Origin: Candidatus Kuenenia stuttgartensis
Lineage (GTDB): Bacteria; Planctomycetota; GCA-002687715; CAIWVZ01
Assembly: GCA_945860915.1 (NCBI GenBank)
Contig: CAMARR010000002.1
Coordinates: forward strand, 1-64,000
DNA: 64,000 nt
Direction of reading: 5' to 3'
Position numbers and translations under genes: made by a program. Under the pieces are notes generated by a model. The model searched no databases, was not told the DNA's origin, and worked only from the letters and a program-made list of their open reading frames with translations. Positions within the stretch are counted from its first letter, which is position 1. The number at the start of each line of letters is the position of its first letter. Shown in pieces: positions 51,746 to 60,789 of the stretch.

Positions 51746-53056
51746 TTACTCCGCCTTGGCGGAAATCTCCTCCAACTTCGCCACGGTGTTCGCAAAAGTC
51801 CGCCCAGCACCTGTGACCTGTGTCAGCAGTGCGTCAACCTCGGGCATGAGCTTGACCGAGCGATCCACGCGTGGATCTGCGCCCGGTTTGTAGGCACCCA
51901 CGGCAATCAGGTCTTTCGCATCCTCGTATGTTGCGAGTACGCGCCGCACTCGGCGCGCCGCTTCCACATGTCCGCGTGACACGACGCGGTCCATCGTTCG
52001 CGAGACACTCCCCGCCACGTCCACGGCTGGGAAGCGCTGCCTCGCTATGCTCCGTGACAAGACGATGTGACCATCGAGCAATCCGCGCAGCGTATCGGCG
52101 ACGGGGTCGTTCATGTCGTCGCCATCAACGAGCACCGTGAAGAGGCCCGTAATGGACCCGACTTTACCCCTGCCGAGACGCTCGACGAGGCGCGGGATCA
52201 TCCCGAAGAACGACGGAGGGTACCCCTTGACGGTGGGCGGCTCTCCGAGCGCGAGACCCACTTCGCGGCAGGCCGCCGCAAAGCGTGTGACTGAATCAAA
52301 CATGAGCATCACGTCGCGGCCCCCATCACGGAACCACTCGGCCATCGCCACGGCGGTATAGGCAGCCTTGATGCGCAGAAGAGGAGGAGAGTCGCTTGTG
52401 GCGACGACCACGATGGAGCGTCGCATTCCATCCTCACCGAGGACGTCCTTGATGAAGTCGCCCACTTCGCGTCCACGTTCGCCAATAAGGGCTATCACGT
52501 TGACGTCAGAAAGTGATTCCCGCGAGATGTCGCCAAGCAACGTTGACTTGCCGACGCCAGAGCCCGCGAAGATGCCGACACGTTGCCCCCGACCAATGGT
52601 GAGGAAAGCGTCGATCACCGACACCCCAGTTTCGAGAGGCGTGTCAATCGGGAGTCGATCGAGTGGCGACGGTGCGTCCCGAAGGAGCGGGACTTCCACA
52701 GTGGGTCCAAACGACCCCTTTTCGTCGAGCGGGCGCCCAAGGGCGTCGACCACGCGGCCGAGAAGTCCCTTGCCGACAGAAACACCGACTTTCCGGTGAA
52801 GGGGTTTCACGCGGGCGCCGGGGACTAGACCGTCCGCATCACCGAGAGGCATCATGAGGGCCGCGCCTACTTTGAAGCCCACGATCTCTGCAAGAAGGTC
52901 ACTCATCCCCTCGCGTTCAATTGCCACCAATTCGCCGATTGGAGCCGAAATACCGCGCCCCTCAATGGTCAATCCAATCACCCTAGCGACCCGTCCAATG
53001 ACGGAGCCGACCGGTACCGCGAGTGCGGCCGCAAGGAATGAAGTGGATTCAAGCAC
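51746..53056 (-). CDS. fliI: Flagellum-specific export ATPase FliI
   Basis: A 436-residue F1-beta-like ATPase that drives flagellar type III export. The Walker A GSGVGKST is at 165-172, followed by the ALIGERGREVGDFI, DVMLMFDSVTRFAAACRE and GYPPSFFGMIPRLVERLGR blocks diagnostic of the FliI/SctN family. The N-terminal barrel is present (VGSVIGRVARVIGL). The start is a GTG at 53056 which overlaps the fliH end by 8 bp, so synthesis with its regulator FliH is coupled. FliJ follows by 3 bp. Confidence 0.96.
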   Translation of the reverse strand: MLESTSFLAAALAVPVGSVIGRVARVIGLTIEGRGISAPIGELVAIEREGMSDLLAEIVGFKVGAALMMPLGDADGLVPGARVKPLHRKVGVSVGKGLLGRVVDALGRPLDEKGSFGPTVEVPLLRDAPSPLDRLPIDTPLETGVSVIDAFLTIGRGQRVGIFAGSGVGKSTLLGDISRESLSDVNVIALIGERGREVGDFIKDVLGEDGMRRSIVVVATSDSPPLLRIKAAYTAVAMAEWFRDGGRDVMLMFDSVTRFAAACREVGLALGEPPTVKGYPPSFFGMIPRLVERLGRGKVGSITGLFTVLVDGDDMNDPVADTLRGLLDGHIVLSRSIARQRFPAVDVAGSVSRTMDRVVSRGHVEAARRVRRVLATYEDAKDLIAVGAYKPGADPRVDRSVKLMPEVDALLTQVTGAGRTFANTVAKLEEISAKAE

Positions 53057-53681
53057 GGTTGGGGTCAGCCTTGGCCTTAAGGGCTAGCGACATGGCGTCT
53101 AGCCTCTTTCTTAGATCGGCGTCCACTTCAGCTCCGCCTGAGAAAACCTTTACCGATCCGCGGGAAAGCGCAGCATCTCCGAGCAGTTGGACAGGGAGGC
53201 CTGAACCCAAGGGGTGCGTCGCCATTCCGGCTTCGAGACGAATCAGGTCGTCTGGGTTCATCCGAAGGGTCACGGGGGCCCCGGCCGCAGACGGCAACGC
53301 CGTTTCAAGCGCGAGGTCAACCAGGTGCCGGACGTCGTGGGTGTTCGTAGCCAACGCCGACCCGACGAGTTCGCCGGCGATTCCGACTCCCAACTCGACC
53401 CCGAACTGTGCAAGTGACTGGCGTTCCTTGGCACGATCTTCCGCAAGGCCGGTGGCCGAGCGTTCGATTGCGACGAGAAGGGCACCGAGTCGTGTGGCAG
53501 CGTCAGTTTGGCCCACCTCGCGCCCGCGATCGAATGCGCGCTGCTGAAGGGCCTTCATTTCGGCAAGCGAGAGAGCAGGGGTCTTTGAGACGACCTCGCC
53601 TGCATGGGTAGCCCCGATCGAGTTGCGCCGATATCGGAATGCAACGACCCCTTGAGGGAGGTGGACGGTATCACGCCACAT
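53049..53681 (-). CDS. fliH: Flagellar assembly protein FliH
   Basis: A 210-residue FliH-like regulator of FliI. The centre is an Ala/Glu-rich helical region (ALSLAEMKALQQRAFDRGRE; RLGALLVAIERSATGLAE). The C-terminal domain has the typical VTLRMNPDDLIRLEAGMA and VQLLGDAALSRGSVKVFSGG pattern. FliH binds FliI as a dimer and ties it to the C-ring. The ATG at 53681 with AAGGAG upstream is preferred; it overlaps fliG by 11 bp. A GTG at 53699 is possible. It overlaps fliI by 8 bp at the other end. Confidence 0.9.
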   Translation of the reverse strand: MWRDTVHLPQGVVAFRYRRNSIGATHAGEVVSKTPALSLAEMKALQQRAFDRGREVGQTDAATRLGALLVAIERSATGLAEDRAKERQSLAQFGVELGVGIAGELVGSALATNTHDVRHLVDLALETALPSAAGAPVTLRMNPDDLIRLEAGMATHPLGSGLPVQLLGDAALSRGSVKVFSGGAEVDADLRKRLDAMSLALKAKADPNRA

Positions 53682-54702
53682 AGACCGACTCCTTGCCACG
53701 ACGTGGCGTGATCTCCCCCTTGGAGATCAGCTCACGAATGCCGGTCAGTATCGAGCCCTGCGCCTCGAGCACTTCCTTCAACGGCACAGAGCCAAGAAGA
53801 TCGCGTTCTTCCTTGATCATCTCGGACGTGCGTTGCGAGACTGACCCGAGAATCTGGTCACGAACCGCATCGTCACATCGCTTGAGTGCTAGGGCGAGGA
53901 GCCGCGTGTCGACCTCTGCAAGCACACGCTGCATCGTGCGTTTGTCGAGACTGGAAAGATCCGTCCACTCGAACATGCGTTCACGAATACGCGTGACAAG
54001 ATCCTCGCTCTTCTCTGCCAGGACGTCGAAAATCCGCTTGTCGGTGCCTGACGGTGCATTCAGAAGGATTTCAGCGATGGTCTCTAATCGCGGATCCGGC
54101 GCATCTGGGTCGCGCTCTTCGCCGCGCTTGAGGCCCCGGCAACGCTCGGTGATGTCTGCCGCGACCTGCTTGAGCAGGCGTGTCGATGGTTCCTCAAGGT
54201 TCGCCATTCGGATCACGAGAGGTGGGCGGACCTCCTCGGGGAACCCCTCGAGCACGGAGCCTGCTTGTTCGGGGTCCAAATGCGCCAGAACAAGCGCCTG
54301 AACCTGAGGATGCTCGCCCATCAGGACCCTCGCGAGATCAGCAGGTCGCAATCCACGTAGGGCGCGGAACGGAAAGGTCACCTTCGCCTCTTCCTTCATC
54401 TCCGCAAGGCGACGACGAGTCTCGTCAGCGCCATAAGCCTTGTTGAGAACTTCAACCAACGTCTTTTCAAGGTTTGGAATGGCGCTGCCTCCCGACGCGA
54501 GAAGTGAACGAAAATCCTCAAGGGTCGCGTGAATGGACTCCTCATCGAGTTCCATGTCCTCGAGCTCGTGCATCGCCTTCATGATGGAGGCTTGCTCGTC
54601 GAGCTCGAATTGCTTGAGTAGTCGCGCGGCCATGTCCGCGCCAACCAGCGCCATCAGAACCGCGACCTTGTGAATTCCCGAAAGGGTGATGTCTACAGCC
54701 AT
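53671..54702 (-). CDS. fliG: Flagellar motor switch protein FliG
   Basis: A 343-residue switch protein on the cytoplasmic face of the MS ring. It shows LSGIHKVAVLMALVGADMAA at the start, the EHPQVQALVLAHLDPEQAG motif of the middle domain, and the torque-forming C-terminal domain with FEWTDLSSLDKRTMQRVLAE and DTRLLALALKRCDDAVRDQIL. The charged residues (E, D, R, K) that face MotA are present, so the motor is likely functional. The ATG at 54702 has GAGG six bases upstream; an earlier start at 54714 overlaps fliF. Length is normal. Confidence 0.96.
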   Translation of the reverse strand: MAVDITLSGIHKVAVLMALVGADMAARLLKQFELDEQASIMKAMHELEDMELDEESIHATLEDFRSLLASGGSAIPNLEKTLVEVLNKAYGADETRRRLAEMKEEAKVTFPFRALRGLRPADLARVLMGEHPQVQALVLAHLDPEQAGSVLEGFPEEVRPPLVIRMANLEEPSTRLLKQVAADITERCRGLKRGEERDPDAPDPRLETIAEILLNAPSGTDKRIFDVLAEKSEDLVTRIRERMFEWTDLSSLDKRTMQRVLAEVDTRLLALALKRCDDAVRDQILGSVSQRTSEMIKEERDLLGSVPLKEVLEAQGSILTGIRELISKGEITPRRGKESVYVA

Positions 54703-54710
54703 GATGAACC

Positions 54711-56204
54711 TCAATTCCTCGAAGCTTCGTAGAGCCAGTTGCGCAGGAGTCGACCGACCGCCTGTGCATCACGATCAAGTTCCCGCGTGATCTCTTCCCG
54801 CGGATCCGGAGCACGACGCTCATCGCGAGCCGAAGGTTCCGTCACGCTCGAAGCCAAAGAAGCCCTCACGGACTTCATTGTCCGCATGGCATAGAAGAGG
54901 ATCGCAATCGCGATGATCGCGGTCACAGACCACTTGACGATTTCGAGGATTCGCGACCAGTCAGTAAGCGGAATCGTCGTTACTTCGGGAGTCGAACTCA
55001 CTTCTGGCCTCGCCGCAAACGGCACAAGCGTCACCTCGATGAAGTCTCGGCGGGTCTCATCAAATCCAACCGCACCCTTGACGATCTGACGCACCATGTC
55101 CGCGTCGATTTTGGGTTCTGCAGTGGCGTCGAGGAGGACGCCGATCGTCAGTCGCCGAATGCCACCCGACTCATTAACGGTACGCGTCACGGTGCGGTCG
55201 TATGCATACTCCGACTCGAGATCTTCAGTCGACGCGCCTTGGCCTCCCGTGCCGCTTGCGCCCGCAACGGTCGCCGCCGCAGATGGACTCCCGGAAGAAC
55301 CAGACCCTGACTTTTTCCCAGATCCGGACGTCGATGACGAAATGCGCTCCTTCGTCACAACTTTCGACTCCGGCTTGACCTCTTCTTTGCGAGTCTCGAC
55401 TCGGTCGAGATCAAGCATCGCGTCGACTCGGACAACGGCATGATTGCTGCCTAGTGCCGCGTCGAGGGCGGACTGGGCCTTGTCCTGGAGCCAACGTTCT
55501 CGCGCACGAGTCTGGGCAAACGCCCCTGCGCTCGACGCTTCCTCTCCACCACGTGACAAGAGATTGCCCTGAGTATCCGTGATGATCACATTCGCAGCGA
55601 GTAGGCCGCTCGCCGCATTCGAGACGATGCGCGCCATCGCATCCGCGGCCCCAGGATCCATCACTCGCCCCGGCTTCATTCGCAAGACAACAGAGGCCTT
55701 GGCTGGCGACGAGTCTCTACGGGTGTACGACCTTTCAGCCGTCACGAGGTGAACTTTCGCACTCTCAATCACGTCGAACTGCTTGAGTGTCCGGGCGATT
55801 TCTTCTTCAGTTGCGACACGGATACGAAGCTTCTGCTGCTCTTCCGTCATTCCGAAGGACATGCCATCGAGGGCCTTGTAGCCCGCGCCACCCTCCGCCG
55901 GAAAGATCTGATCTTTTACGGCGGTCGCCTGCGCACGGTCGTAGTCCCGTGTGTCGACGAGGATCGAGCGTCCTCCGTCCGCAACTTGCCATCGCACCCC
56001 GGCCTCGTCGAGTCGAGCGAGTGCCTTCGATGCCGTCTCGGCATCGAGGTCGGACTTCAGCAATCTCCATGAGGGCTGCGCCCCCATGAATGCAGCAGTG
56101 CCGACGCCGATCGCAACAAGCACGACAAGCGCGATTCCGAGGGCCTTTTGGCCGACTGCCATCTTGGACCAGATATCGCTTAGTTGTTTCAACATGTTTC
56201 CCAT
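54711..56204 (-). CDS. fliF: Flagellar MS-ring protein FliF
   Basis: A 497-residue MS-ring protein with a membrane helix near the N-terminus (ALGIALVVLVAIGVGTAAF) and a second near 420-440 (KWSVTAIIAIAILFYAM). Between them the periplasmic ring domains are typical (GVRWQVADGGRSILVDTRDY, EEIARTLKQFDVIESAKVHL, ANVIITDTQGNLLS). A Ser/Gly-rich linker (about 285-330, including SSTSGSGKKSGSGSS) interrupts the second half. The cytoplasmic tail that binds FliG is at the end (LLRNWLYEASRN). At just under 500 residues it is slightly short for the family but complete. It follows fliE by about 30 bp. Confidence 0.95.
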   Translation of the reverse strand: MGNMLKQLSDIWSKMAVGQKALGIALVVLVAIGVGTAAFMGAQPSWRLLKSDLDAETASKALARLDEAGVRWQVADGGRSILVDTRDYDRAQATAVKDQIFPAEGGAGYKALDGMSFGMTEEQQKLRIRVATEEEIARTLKQFDVIESAKVHLVTAERSYTRRDSSPAKASVVLRMKPGRVMDPGAADAMARIVSNAASGLLAANVIITDTQGNLLSRGGEEASSAGAFAQTRARERWLQDKAQSALDAALGSNHAVVRVDAMLDLDRVETRKEEVKPESKVVTKERISSSTSGSGKKSGSGSSGSPSAAATVAGASGTGGQGASTEDLESEYAYDRTVTRTVNESGGIRRLTIGVLLDATAEPKIDADMVRQIVKGAVGFDETRRDFIEVTLVPFAARPEVSSTPEVTTIPLTDWSRILEIVKWSVTAIIAIAILFYAMRTMKSVRASLASSVTEPSARDERRAPDPREEITRELDRDAQAVGRLLRNWLYEASRN

Positions 56205-56233
56205 GTGACTTCAATTCTCCCCGTATCCGGGGA

Positions 56234-56545
56234 TCAAACTTGCATCCTCATGACTTCCGAATAGGCGTCCATGAGTTTGTTTCGAACTTCAAGCATCATC
56301 CGGAAGGACAGGTCAGCGCGATTCATCGCGAGCATCACCTGGTGCACATCCGAGATGTCCCCTGTTGCGAACTTCTTGACGGCCGTGTCCGAATCTTTTT
56401 GGAGTTGATCCGCCTCGCCGACAAGATTGTCCATCATCTTGCCGAAGCCCTCGGCGGACTTACCGGCATTGCTATTCCCCGACGTCGCGCCCGCGAGATT
56501 CGCGGAATTAACTTGAGGGTCTCTTATGTTGTAAATGGGATCCAT
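56234..56545 (-). CDS. fliE: Flagellar hook-basal body complex protein FliE
   Basis: A 103-residue protein that joins the MS ring to the rod. The C-terminal half has the strongly conserved FliE pattern (DVHQVMLAMNRADLSFRMML followed by EVRNKLMDAYSEVMRMQV). The N-terminus is polar and variable, as expected. The ATG at 56545 follows GGGGAGG by about seven bases, the best ribosome site in this set, which suits a protein needed early. flgC ends 3 bp before, fliF starts 29 bp after. Confidence 0.95.
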   Translation of the reverse strand: MDPIYNIRDPQVNSANLAGATSGNSNAGKSAEGFGKMMDNLVGEADQLQKDSDTAVKKFATGDISDVHQVMLAMNRADLSFRMMLEVRNKLMDAYSEVMRMQV

Positions 56546-56548
56546 GAA

Positions 56549-56962
56549 CTACCTCCCCAGCTCGAGCGCGCGTTCCGACATGTCTTTCAACATGCGCGAC
56601 ACTTGAAGGTTGGCCTCGTAGGATCTCGAGGCCGACACGAGGTCGGTCATCTCGAAGACAGGCGACACATTGGGCATCGTCACAAAACCGTCTTTGTCGG
56701 CATTTGCGTGACCCGGCGCGTGAATGCGTTGCATCGGAGTACGCGTGTCCTCAGCGACGCTCTTGACGCGGACCAGCTCATTGCCTGCGCTATCCAGAGC
56801 CGACTCGAAGATGACTTCCTTGCGGACATACGCCGTGCCGTCACCTCGATCGGAGTCCTGCGCGTGGGCGATATTGGAGGCGATCACGTTCATGCGCGCG
56901 CGCTGCGCTGCCATGCCGCTCGCACTCACCGACATCCCACCAAAGAGTCCATCAATTCCCAT
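56549..56962 (-). CDS. flgC: Flagellar proximal rod protein FlgC
   Basis: A 137-residue rod protein. It shows the rod/hook N-terminal motif (SVSASGMAAQRARMNVIASN followed by IAHAQ) and the C-terminal one (DLVSASRSYEANLQVSRMLKD), which fold together into the rod helix bundle. Both ends are complete. AGGAGA lies about seven bases ahead of the ATG. Order flgB-flgC-fliE matches many bacteria. Confidence 0.95.
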   Translation of the reverse strand: MGIDGLFGGMSVSASGMAAQRARMNVIASNIAHAQDSDRGDGTAYVRKEVIFESALDSAGNELVRVKSVAEDTRTPMQRIHAPGHANADKDGFVTMPNVSPVFEMTDLVSASRSYEANLQVSRMLKDMSERALELGR

Positions 56963-56979
56963 TTTTTGTCTCCTGACGA

Positions 56980-57336
56980 TCAGCGGCCGTTGATGGCCGC
57001 GCGCATTTGTGCCTGACGCATCTGAGAGACGGCCAGAAGTGTTTGAAACGCCATAGCTGTCTTTCCCATCTCCGCGAGTTCTAGATCGACGTCGACGGAG
57101 TTCCCATTCGACTTCGTTGGGGTGTCGCGCTCGACGGTCTGTAACTGGCTAGATGCGTCGCTCGGCGCCGTTCCGTCTAGCATCGCGCGCTCGAGTTCCT
57201 TCGGAAACTCCAGCGACTTTGCCTTGAATCCGGGTGTGTCAGCATTCGCAATGTTCGTTGCAAGCACGCGTTGACGCCGCGCCGCGGCATCGAGCAGTGT
57301 TGCAATGAGTGCGCCGTTTCCTCCGATGCCTTCCAT
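56980..57336 (-). CDS. flgB: Flagellar proximal rod protein FlgB
   Basis: A 118-residue rod protein. The start resembles other FlgBs (LIATLLDAAARRQRVLATNI followed by ANADTPGFKAKSLEF) and the end has ELAEMGKTAMAFQTLLAVSQ. A GGGAG site lies in the 3' end of the upstream response-regulator gene, whose stop is 2 bp before the flgB start, showing that regulator and structural genes share one transcript. The length is on the short side of the family but both conserved ends are there. Confidence 0.92.
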   Translation of the reverse strand: MEGIGGNGALIATLLDAAARRQRVLATNIANADTPGFKAKSLEFPKELERAMLDGTAPSDASSQLQTVERDTPTKSNGNSVDVDLELAEMGKTAMAFQTLLAVSQMRQAQMRAAINGR

Positions 57337-57338
57337 GT

Positions 57339-58715
57339 TCAGGCTCCCATCTCAGAAAGGTGGCCCTGCTCCCGATAGGTGCGGACCTTGTTGAACAAAG
57401 TGCGGGCGGTGATCCCGAGGCGTCGAGCAGCCTCGGAGCGATTCCCGTGTGTTGCTGCGAGCGTCTCGATGATGACCTCGCGTTCGATCTCTTCGAGTGA
57501 TCCAGTCCGGCATGACTTGGGCTGCGGGCTCGCCACATGGCTTTGATTCGTTGCGCCAAGCGCCAAGTCCTCAGATGTGATTGACTCGCCTGACGCCGAC
57601 AACAGGCCGCGGGCAATCACATTCGAGAGCTCGCGTACATTGCCGGGCCACTCGTAGGACTCGAGTGCAACGAGGGCGTCCTGGCTAATCGACTTCGCCG
57701 TCCCGCCCAACGTAGGACGGTGCTTCGCAAGGAAGTGGTTCGCGAGCATCCGAATATCGCTTCGTCGCGCCCGAAGGGGTGGAAGCGAAATCGGCAGGAC
57801 GTTGAGTCGATGGAAGAGGTCCTTGCGGAAGGAGCCGAAGGCTATCGCCGATTCGAGGTCACGATTCGTGGCAGCCACAACTCGAACGTCAACCTTGAGG
57901 GTGGTTGTTCCGCCCACGCGTTCGAATTCTCCAGATTCGAGAACACGAAGGAGTTTTGCCTGAACATCTTGGGCGACCTCGCCGATCTCGTCGAGAAACA
58001 GCGTTCCTCCGTCTGCGAGTTCAAAGCGTCCGGCGCGACGCATCGTCGCACCCGTGAACGCTCCGCGCTCGTGTCCAAAAAGCTCGGAACAAAGGAGGCT
58101 CTCGCTTAGCGCGGCGCAGTTCAACTTAATGAATGGAGCCGCAGAGCGCGGACTGCGCGCGTGAATGAGTGCGGCGATGAGCTCCTTACCGGTTCCTGAC
58201 TCTCCTCGAACGAGTACCGTCGCAGGTGTACTCGCGACTCGGACGGCAAGGTCAATGGCGGCTTTGATAGAGGGTGCATCACCCACTAACGCAGCATCAC
58301 TCGATGCCGTCGCCACCTCGACACGCGCTTTGAGTACGGCGTTCTCGGTGCGCAAGGTACGGGTTGCTTCGAGGCGCACAAGCGATGCTTCGAGGATCTC
58401 TGGCGCAACTGGCTTGATTAGGAAATCAAAGGCACCGTCGCGCATGGCGCCGACCGCGGTTTCGATCGCGCCGTATGCGGTCATGACGATGGCATCTGCT
58501 CCTGACTTCTTCGCTTCACGCGTCACCTCAAGGCCGTCGGCATAGGGCATTCGGACGTCCGTTATGACGAGGTCATAGCCTCGGGATCGGAGTGCTTCGA
58601 TTGCAGCGCGTCCGTCTGTCACGACGTCAACAAGGCGACCTTTGCGGGAGAGGACTTCGGACATCCACTCGCGAGTGAGTGCGTCGTCATCAGCCAATAG
58701 GATTCGGTCGATCAT
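57339..58715 (-). CDS. Sigma-54 response regulator of FlrC/FlgR type
   Basis: A 458-residue regulator. The receiver domain (1-115) has the acceptor D53 in ITDVRMP and the lysine in FLIKPV. The AAA+ sigma-54 activation domain has GESGTGKE, the GAFTGA loop ([14 protein letters not shown]) and [12 protein letters not shown] Fis-type HTH ends it ([20 protein letters not shown]). Together with the kinase upstream it forms a flagellar two-component pair like FlrB/FlrC. The start at 58715 forms ATGA with the kinase stop; the frame is open to 59066 but overlaps the kinase. It should activate sigma-54 promoters of the flagellar genes. Confidence 0.94.
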   Translation of the reverse strand: MIDRILLADDDALTREWMSEVLSRKGRLVDVVTDGRAAIEALRSRGYDLVITDVRMPYADGLEVTREAKKSGADAIVMTAYGAIETAVGAMRDGAFDFLIKPVAPEILEASLVRLEATRTLRTENAVLKARVEVATASSDAALVGDAPSIKAAIDLAVRVASTPATVLVRGESGTGKELIAALIHARSPRSAAPFIKLNCAALSESLLCSELFGHERGAFTGATMRRAGRFELADGGTLFLDEIGEVAQDVQAKLLRVLESGEFERVGGTTTLKVDVRVVAATNRDLESAIAFGSFRKDLFHRLNVLPISLPPLRARRSDIRMLANHFLAKHRPTLGGTAKSISQDALVALESYEWPGNVRELSNVIARGLLSASGESITSEDLALGATNQSHVASPQPKSCRTGSLEEIEREVIIETLAATHGNRSEAARRLGITARTLFNKVRTYREQGHLSEMGA

Positions 58716-59947
58716 CCGACGCTCCCTTCCGAGAGGCTGCGAGGCGGAAGAACAACCACGAATCGTGCGCCACCGAGGGAGCCCGCGCGCAGCGTGAGTT
58801 CTCCTCCATGCACTTCCGTCAGCTTTCTTGCGATGGCGAGGCCGAGCCCAGTGCCCGTGGGCTTTCCGGAAACAAATGGAACGAAGAGCCGGGCCCGAAT
58901 CTCGTCTGGCACACCGGGTCCGGAGTCCTCGACCGAGAGTGTGGGCGATGAACCCTCTAGGCACGCCCCCACTCGGATTCGGCCGGACTCTCCGGATGCC
59001 TCGACGGCATTGCGCAACAGGTTGCTGAGCACAATCCGCAGCTTCACGCGATCCGCAGCCACGCACAGGTGATGCCCCGGCAGGATGGTCTCGACGCTTC
59101 GTGCAGACTTTAATTCACCGACGGCCTCCACAACCAGCTCTCTTAGGTCGAATACCGACTTAGCAAGTCGCTCAGGACGCGCCCACATGAGCAGGCTCGT
59201 GATAATGCTGTCGACGTCATTTACGCCCTTGCGAATGCGATCGGCATAGCGAGCGAGATTCGCCGTTTCGCAAGTGCCATCGGCAAGGCCCTGCTCGAGA
59301 AGCGCTGCGAACCCTGAGATTCCGTTCAGCGGATTGCGAACCTCGTGAGCGATCCCAGCTGCCATCTCACCAAGAGCCGCGAGCGTATCGAGGCGGTTGA
59401 GTTGGGTGCGCAGATGCGCCACTTCCGTGAGGTCGTTGAGGACTTCCAGGCGTCCCCCTTCGGCTAACTCAGAGACCGAGGATGAAACGCGGCGGCGCGA
59501 TCCTTCGAGAGACTCGAATTCGCGCTCCGACGGCATGGACTGAGGTTCATCAGCCGCAAGCCGCAAGAGAGCTCCGCCGTCGCGTCCACGCAGCACGCGT
59601 GCGTCGCGACCGACGAGTTCTTGGGCTGGACGGCCAAGCAGCCGCTCAGCGGCGCGGTTGACGGAAATGATGTGGAATTCTGCATCGGTCGTGACCACAC
59701 CCGATGGAATCGCGTCGAGGACTCCGTGAAGATGGCTTGTAACCTGATGCAGCTCACCGATTTTTGACAACCAGCGTTGGTTCGACTCACGAAGGCGCCC
59801 ATCAACCTCTTCCGCCCTGCGACGGAGCCGATCATAGGCCGATTCGAGATCGCGCGTGACACGATTAAACGCTTCGAAGTTCGCGTTGAGTCGCCCAATC
59901 TCAGCGGGGTCCGACGACGGCGGTACAAGTGTTCCGAGCGGAGTCAC
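58712..59947 (-). CDS. PAS-containing sensor histidine kinase of FlrB/NtrB type
   Basis: A 411-residue soluble kinase with no membrane helix: an N-terminal coiled-coil (18-70), a PAS-like domain (LDAIPSGVVTTDAEFHIISV), then the phospho-acceptor helix with His in GIAHEVRNPLNGISG and the HATPase domain (VDDRI-like DRVKLRIVLSNLLRNAVEAS, VEDSGPGVPDEIRARLFVPF, GTGLGLAIARKLTEVHGG). It overlaps the next regulator gene by ATGA and begins with a GTG that overlaps the upstream gene. Cytoplasmic, motor-linked kinases of this type sense flagellar assembly state; the signal here is unknown. Confidence 0.94.
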   Translation of the reverse strand: MTPLGTLVPPSSDPAEIGRLNANFEAFNRVTRDLESAYDRLRRRAEEVDGRLRESNQRWLSKIGELHQVTSHLHGVLDAIPSGVVTTDAEFHIISVNRAAERLLGRPAQELVGRDARVLRGRDGGALLRLAADEPQSMPSEREFESLEGSRRRVSSSVSELAEGGRLEVLNDLTEVAHLRTQLNRLDTLAALGEMAAGIAHEVRNPLNGISGFAALLEQGLADGTCETANLARYADRIRKGVNDVDSIITSLLMWARPERLAKSVFDLRELVVEAVGELKSARSVETILPGHHLCVAADRVKLRIVLSNLLRNAVEASGESGRIRVGACLEGSSPTLSVEDSGPGVPDEIRARLFVPFVSGKPTGTGLGLAIARKLTEVHGGELTLRAGSLGGARFVVVLPPRSLSEGSVG

Positions 59948-60789
59948 TTGGTGGCTCCCTTCACAGGCGACGCGCCCATTCGGTCCTTCGCAGCATCGCG
60001 CTTACTCCCGAACTCGAGCATCCATTTGGCTTGGCGACCCCAGAATCCATCCTTGTCGGCGGCGACGACGGCCTTATAGACCGGTTCGGCGTCCTTGAAT
60101 CGGCCTAGGCGATCTAAAGATCTCGCCTCGCGGTATCGCATTTCTGGCACCCGCTCTGCGACTGCGACTCGGTTGATGGCTACGACGCAACCTTCCAAGT
60201 CTCCTGCTTCGAAAAGAGCTCGCGACAACCCGTCCGGGTCGATTGCTTGCTTGATCGCGTCAATAGCCATGCCACTCTTCGGCGTAGGGACATCGACAGG
60301 GACATCGAGAAGGGCGTCTGCAAGAGAGGTCGCTTTGGCGACCACTGGACGGGATGCCGCCGCAGGGGCGACACGCGCCTCATTCAGGAGCTTTGCTCCG
60401 TCACACTCGCGGCGCAGGTTCTCTAGTGCCGTTGCCAGAGCCGTGACTTCGGCTGCCGATGCGCGGGGCAGCGGAGGAAGCGGGACATCGACGAGCACTC
60501 CTCCTCGCACCTCGCGAAGCCACCCCTCGACCGCCTTGAGCTCACGTTCGCTTTCGCGGAGCCGTGCGGCCAACGCATACGCCGAGCGACGGTCGATCTC
60601 GCGCAGTCGAGAGAGCGTATCTCCGAGCAATTGATCGATGGTTGGCGCCTCGGATGATCCTTCGAGGCGATCGAAGTCGTGCAGCATCGATTCAACCGTA
60701 GTGCGATCAGGCGCCCCGGCATTGCGGAGACCTTGAGCCCCGGCAAGTGCCGTGAGCACGGCCGAAGCAAGCAGAATGCGAGGATTCAT
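59944..60789 (-). CDS. Exported helical protein in the flagellar operon
   Basis: A 281-residue protein with a signal peptide (MNPRILLASAVLTALAGAQG). The mature part is helical and charged, with a TPR-like C-terminal end (RYREARSLDRLGRFKDAEPV, then AVVAADKDGFWGRQAKWMLE). A short proline-rich hydrophobic insert (VLVDVPLPPLPRA) sits near the middle. It overlaps the genes on both sides by 4 bp (ATGA/GTGA), so it is firmly in the operon. No known family is assigned; periplasmic TPR-like proteins near flagella often act in assembly, which is inference here. Confidence 0.75.
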   Translation of the reverse strand: MNPRILLASAVLTALAGAQGLRNAGAPDRTTVESMLHDFDRLEGSSEAPTIDQLLGDTLSRLREIDRRSAYALAARLRESERELKAVEGWLREVRGGVLVDVPLPPLPRASAAEVTALATALENLRRECDGAKLLNEARVAPAAASRPVVAKATSLADALLDVPVDVPTPKSGMAIDAIKQAIDPDGLSRALFEAGDLEGCVVAINRVAVAERVPEMRYREARSLDRLGRFKDAEPVYKAVVAADKDGFWGRQAKWMLEFGSKRDAAKDRMGASPVKGATK

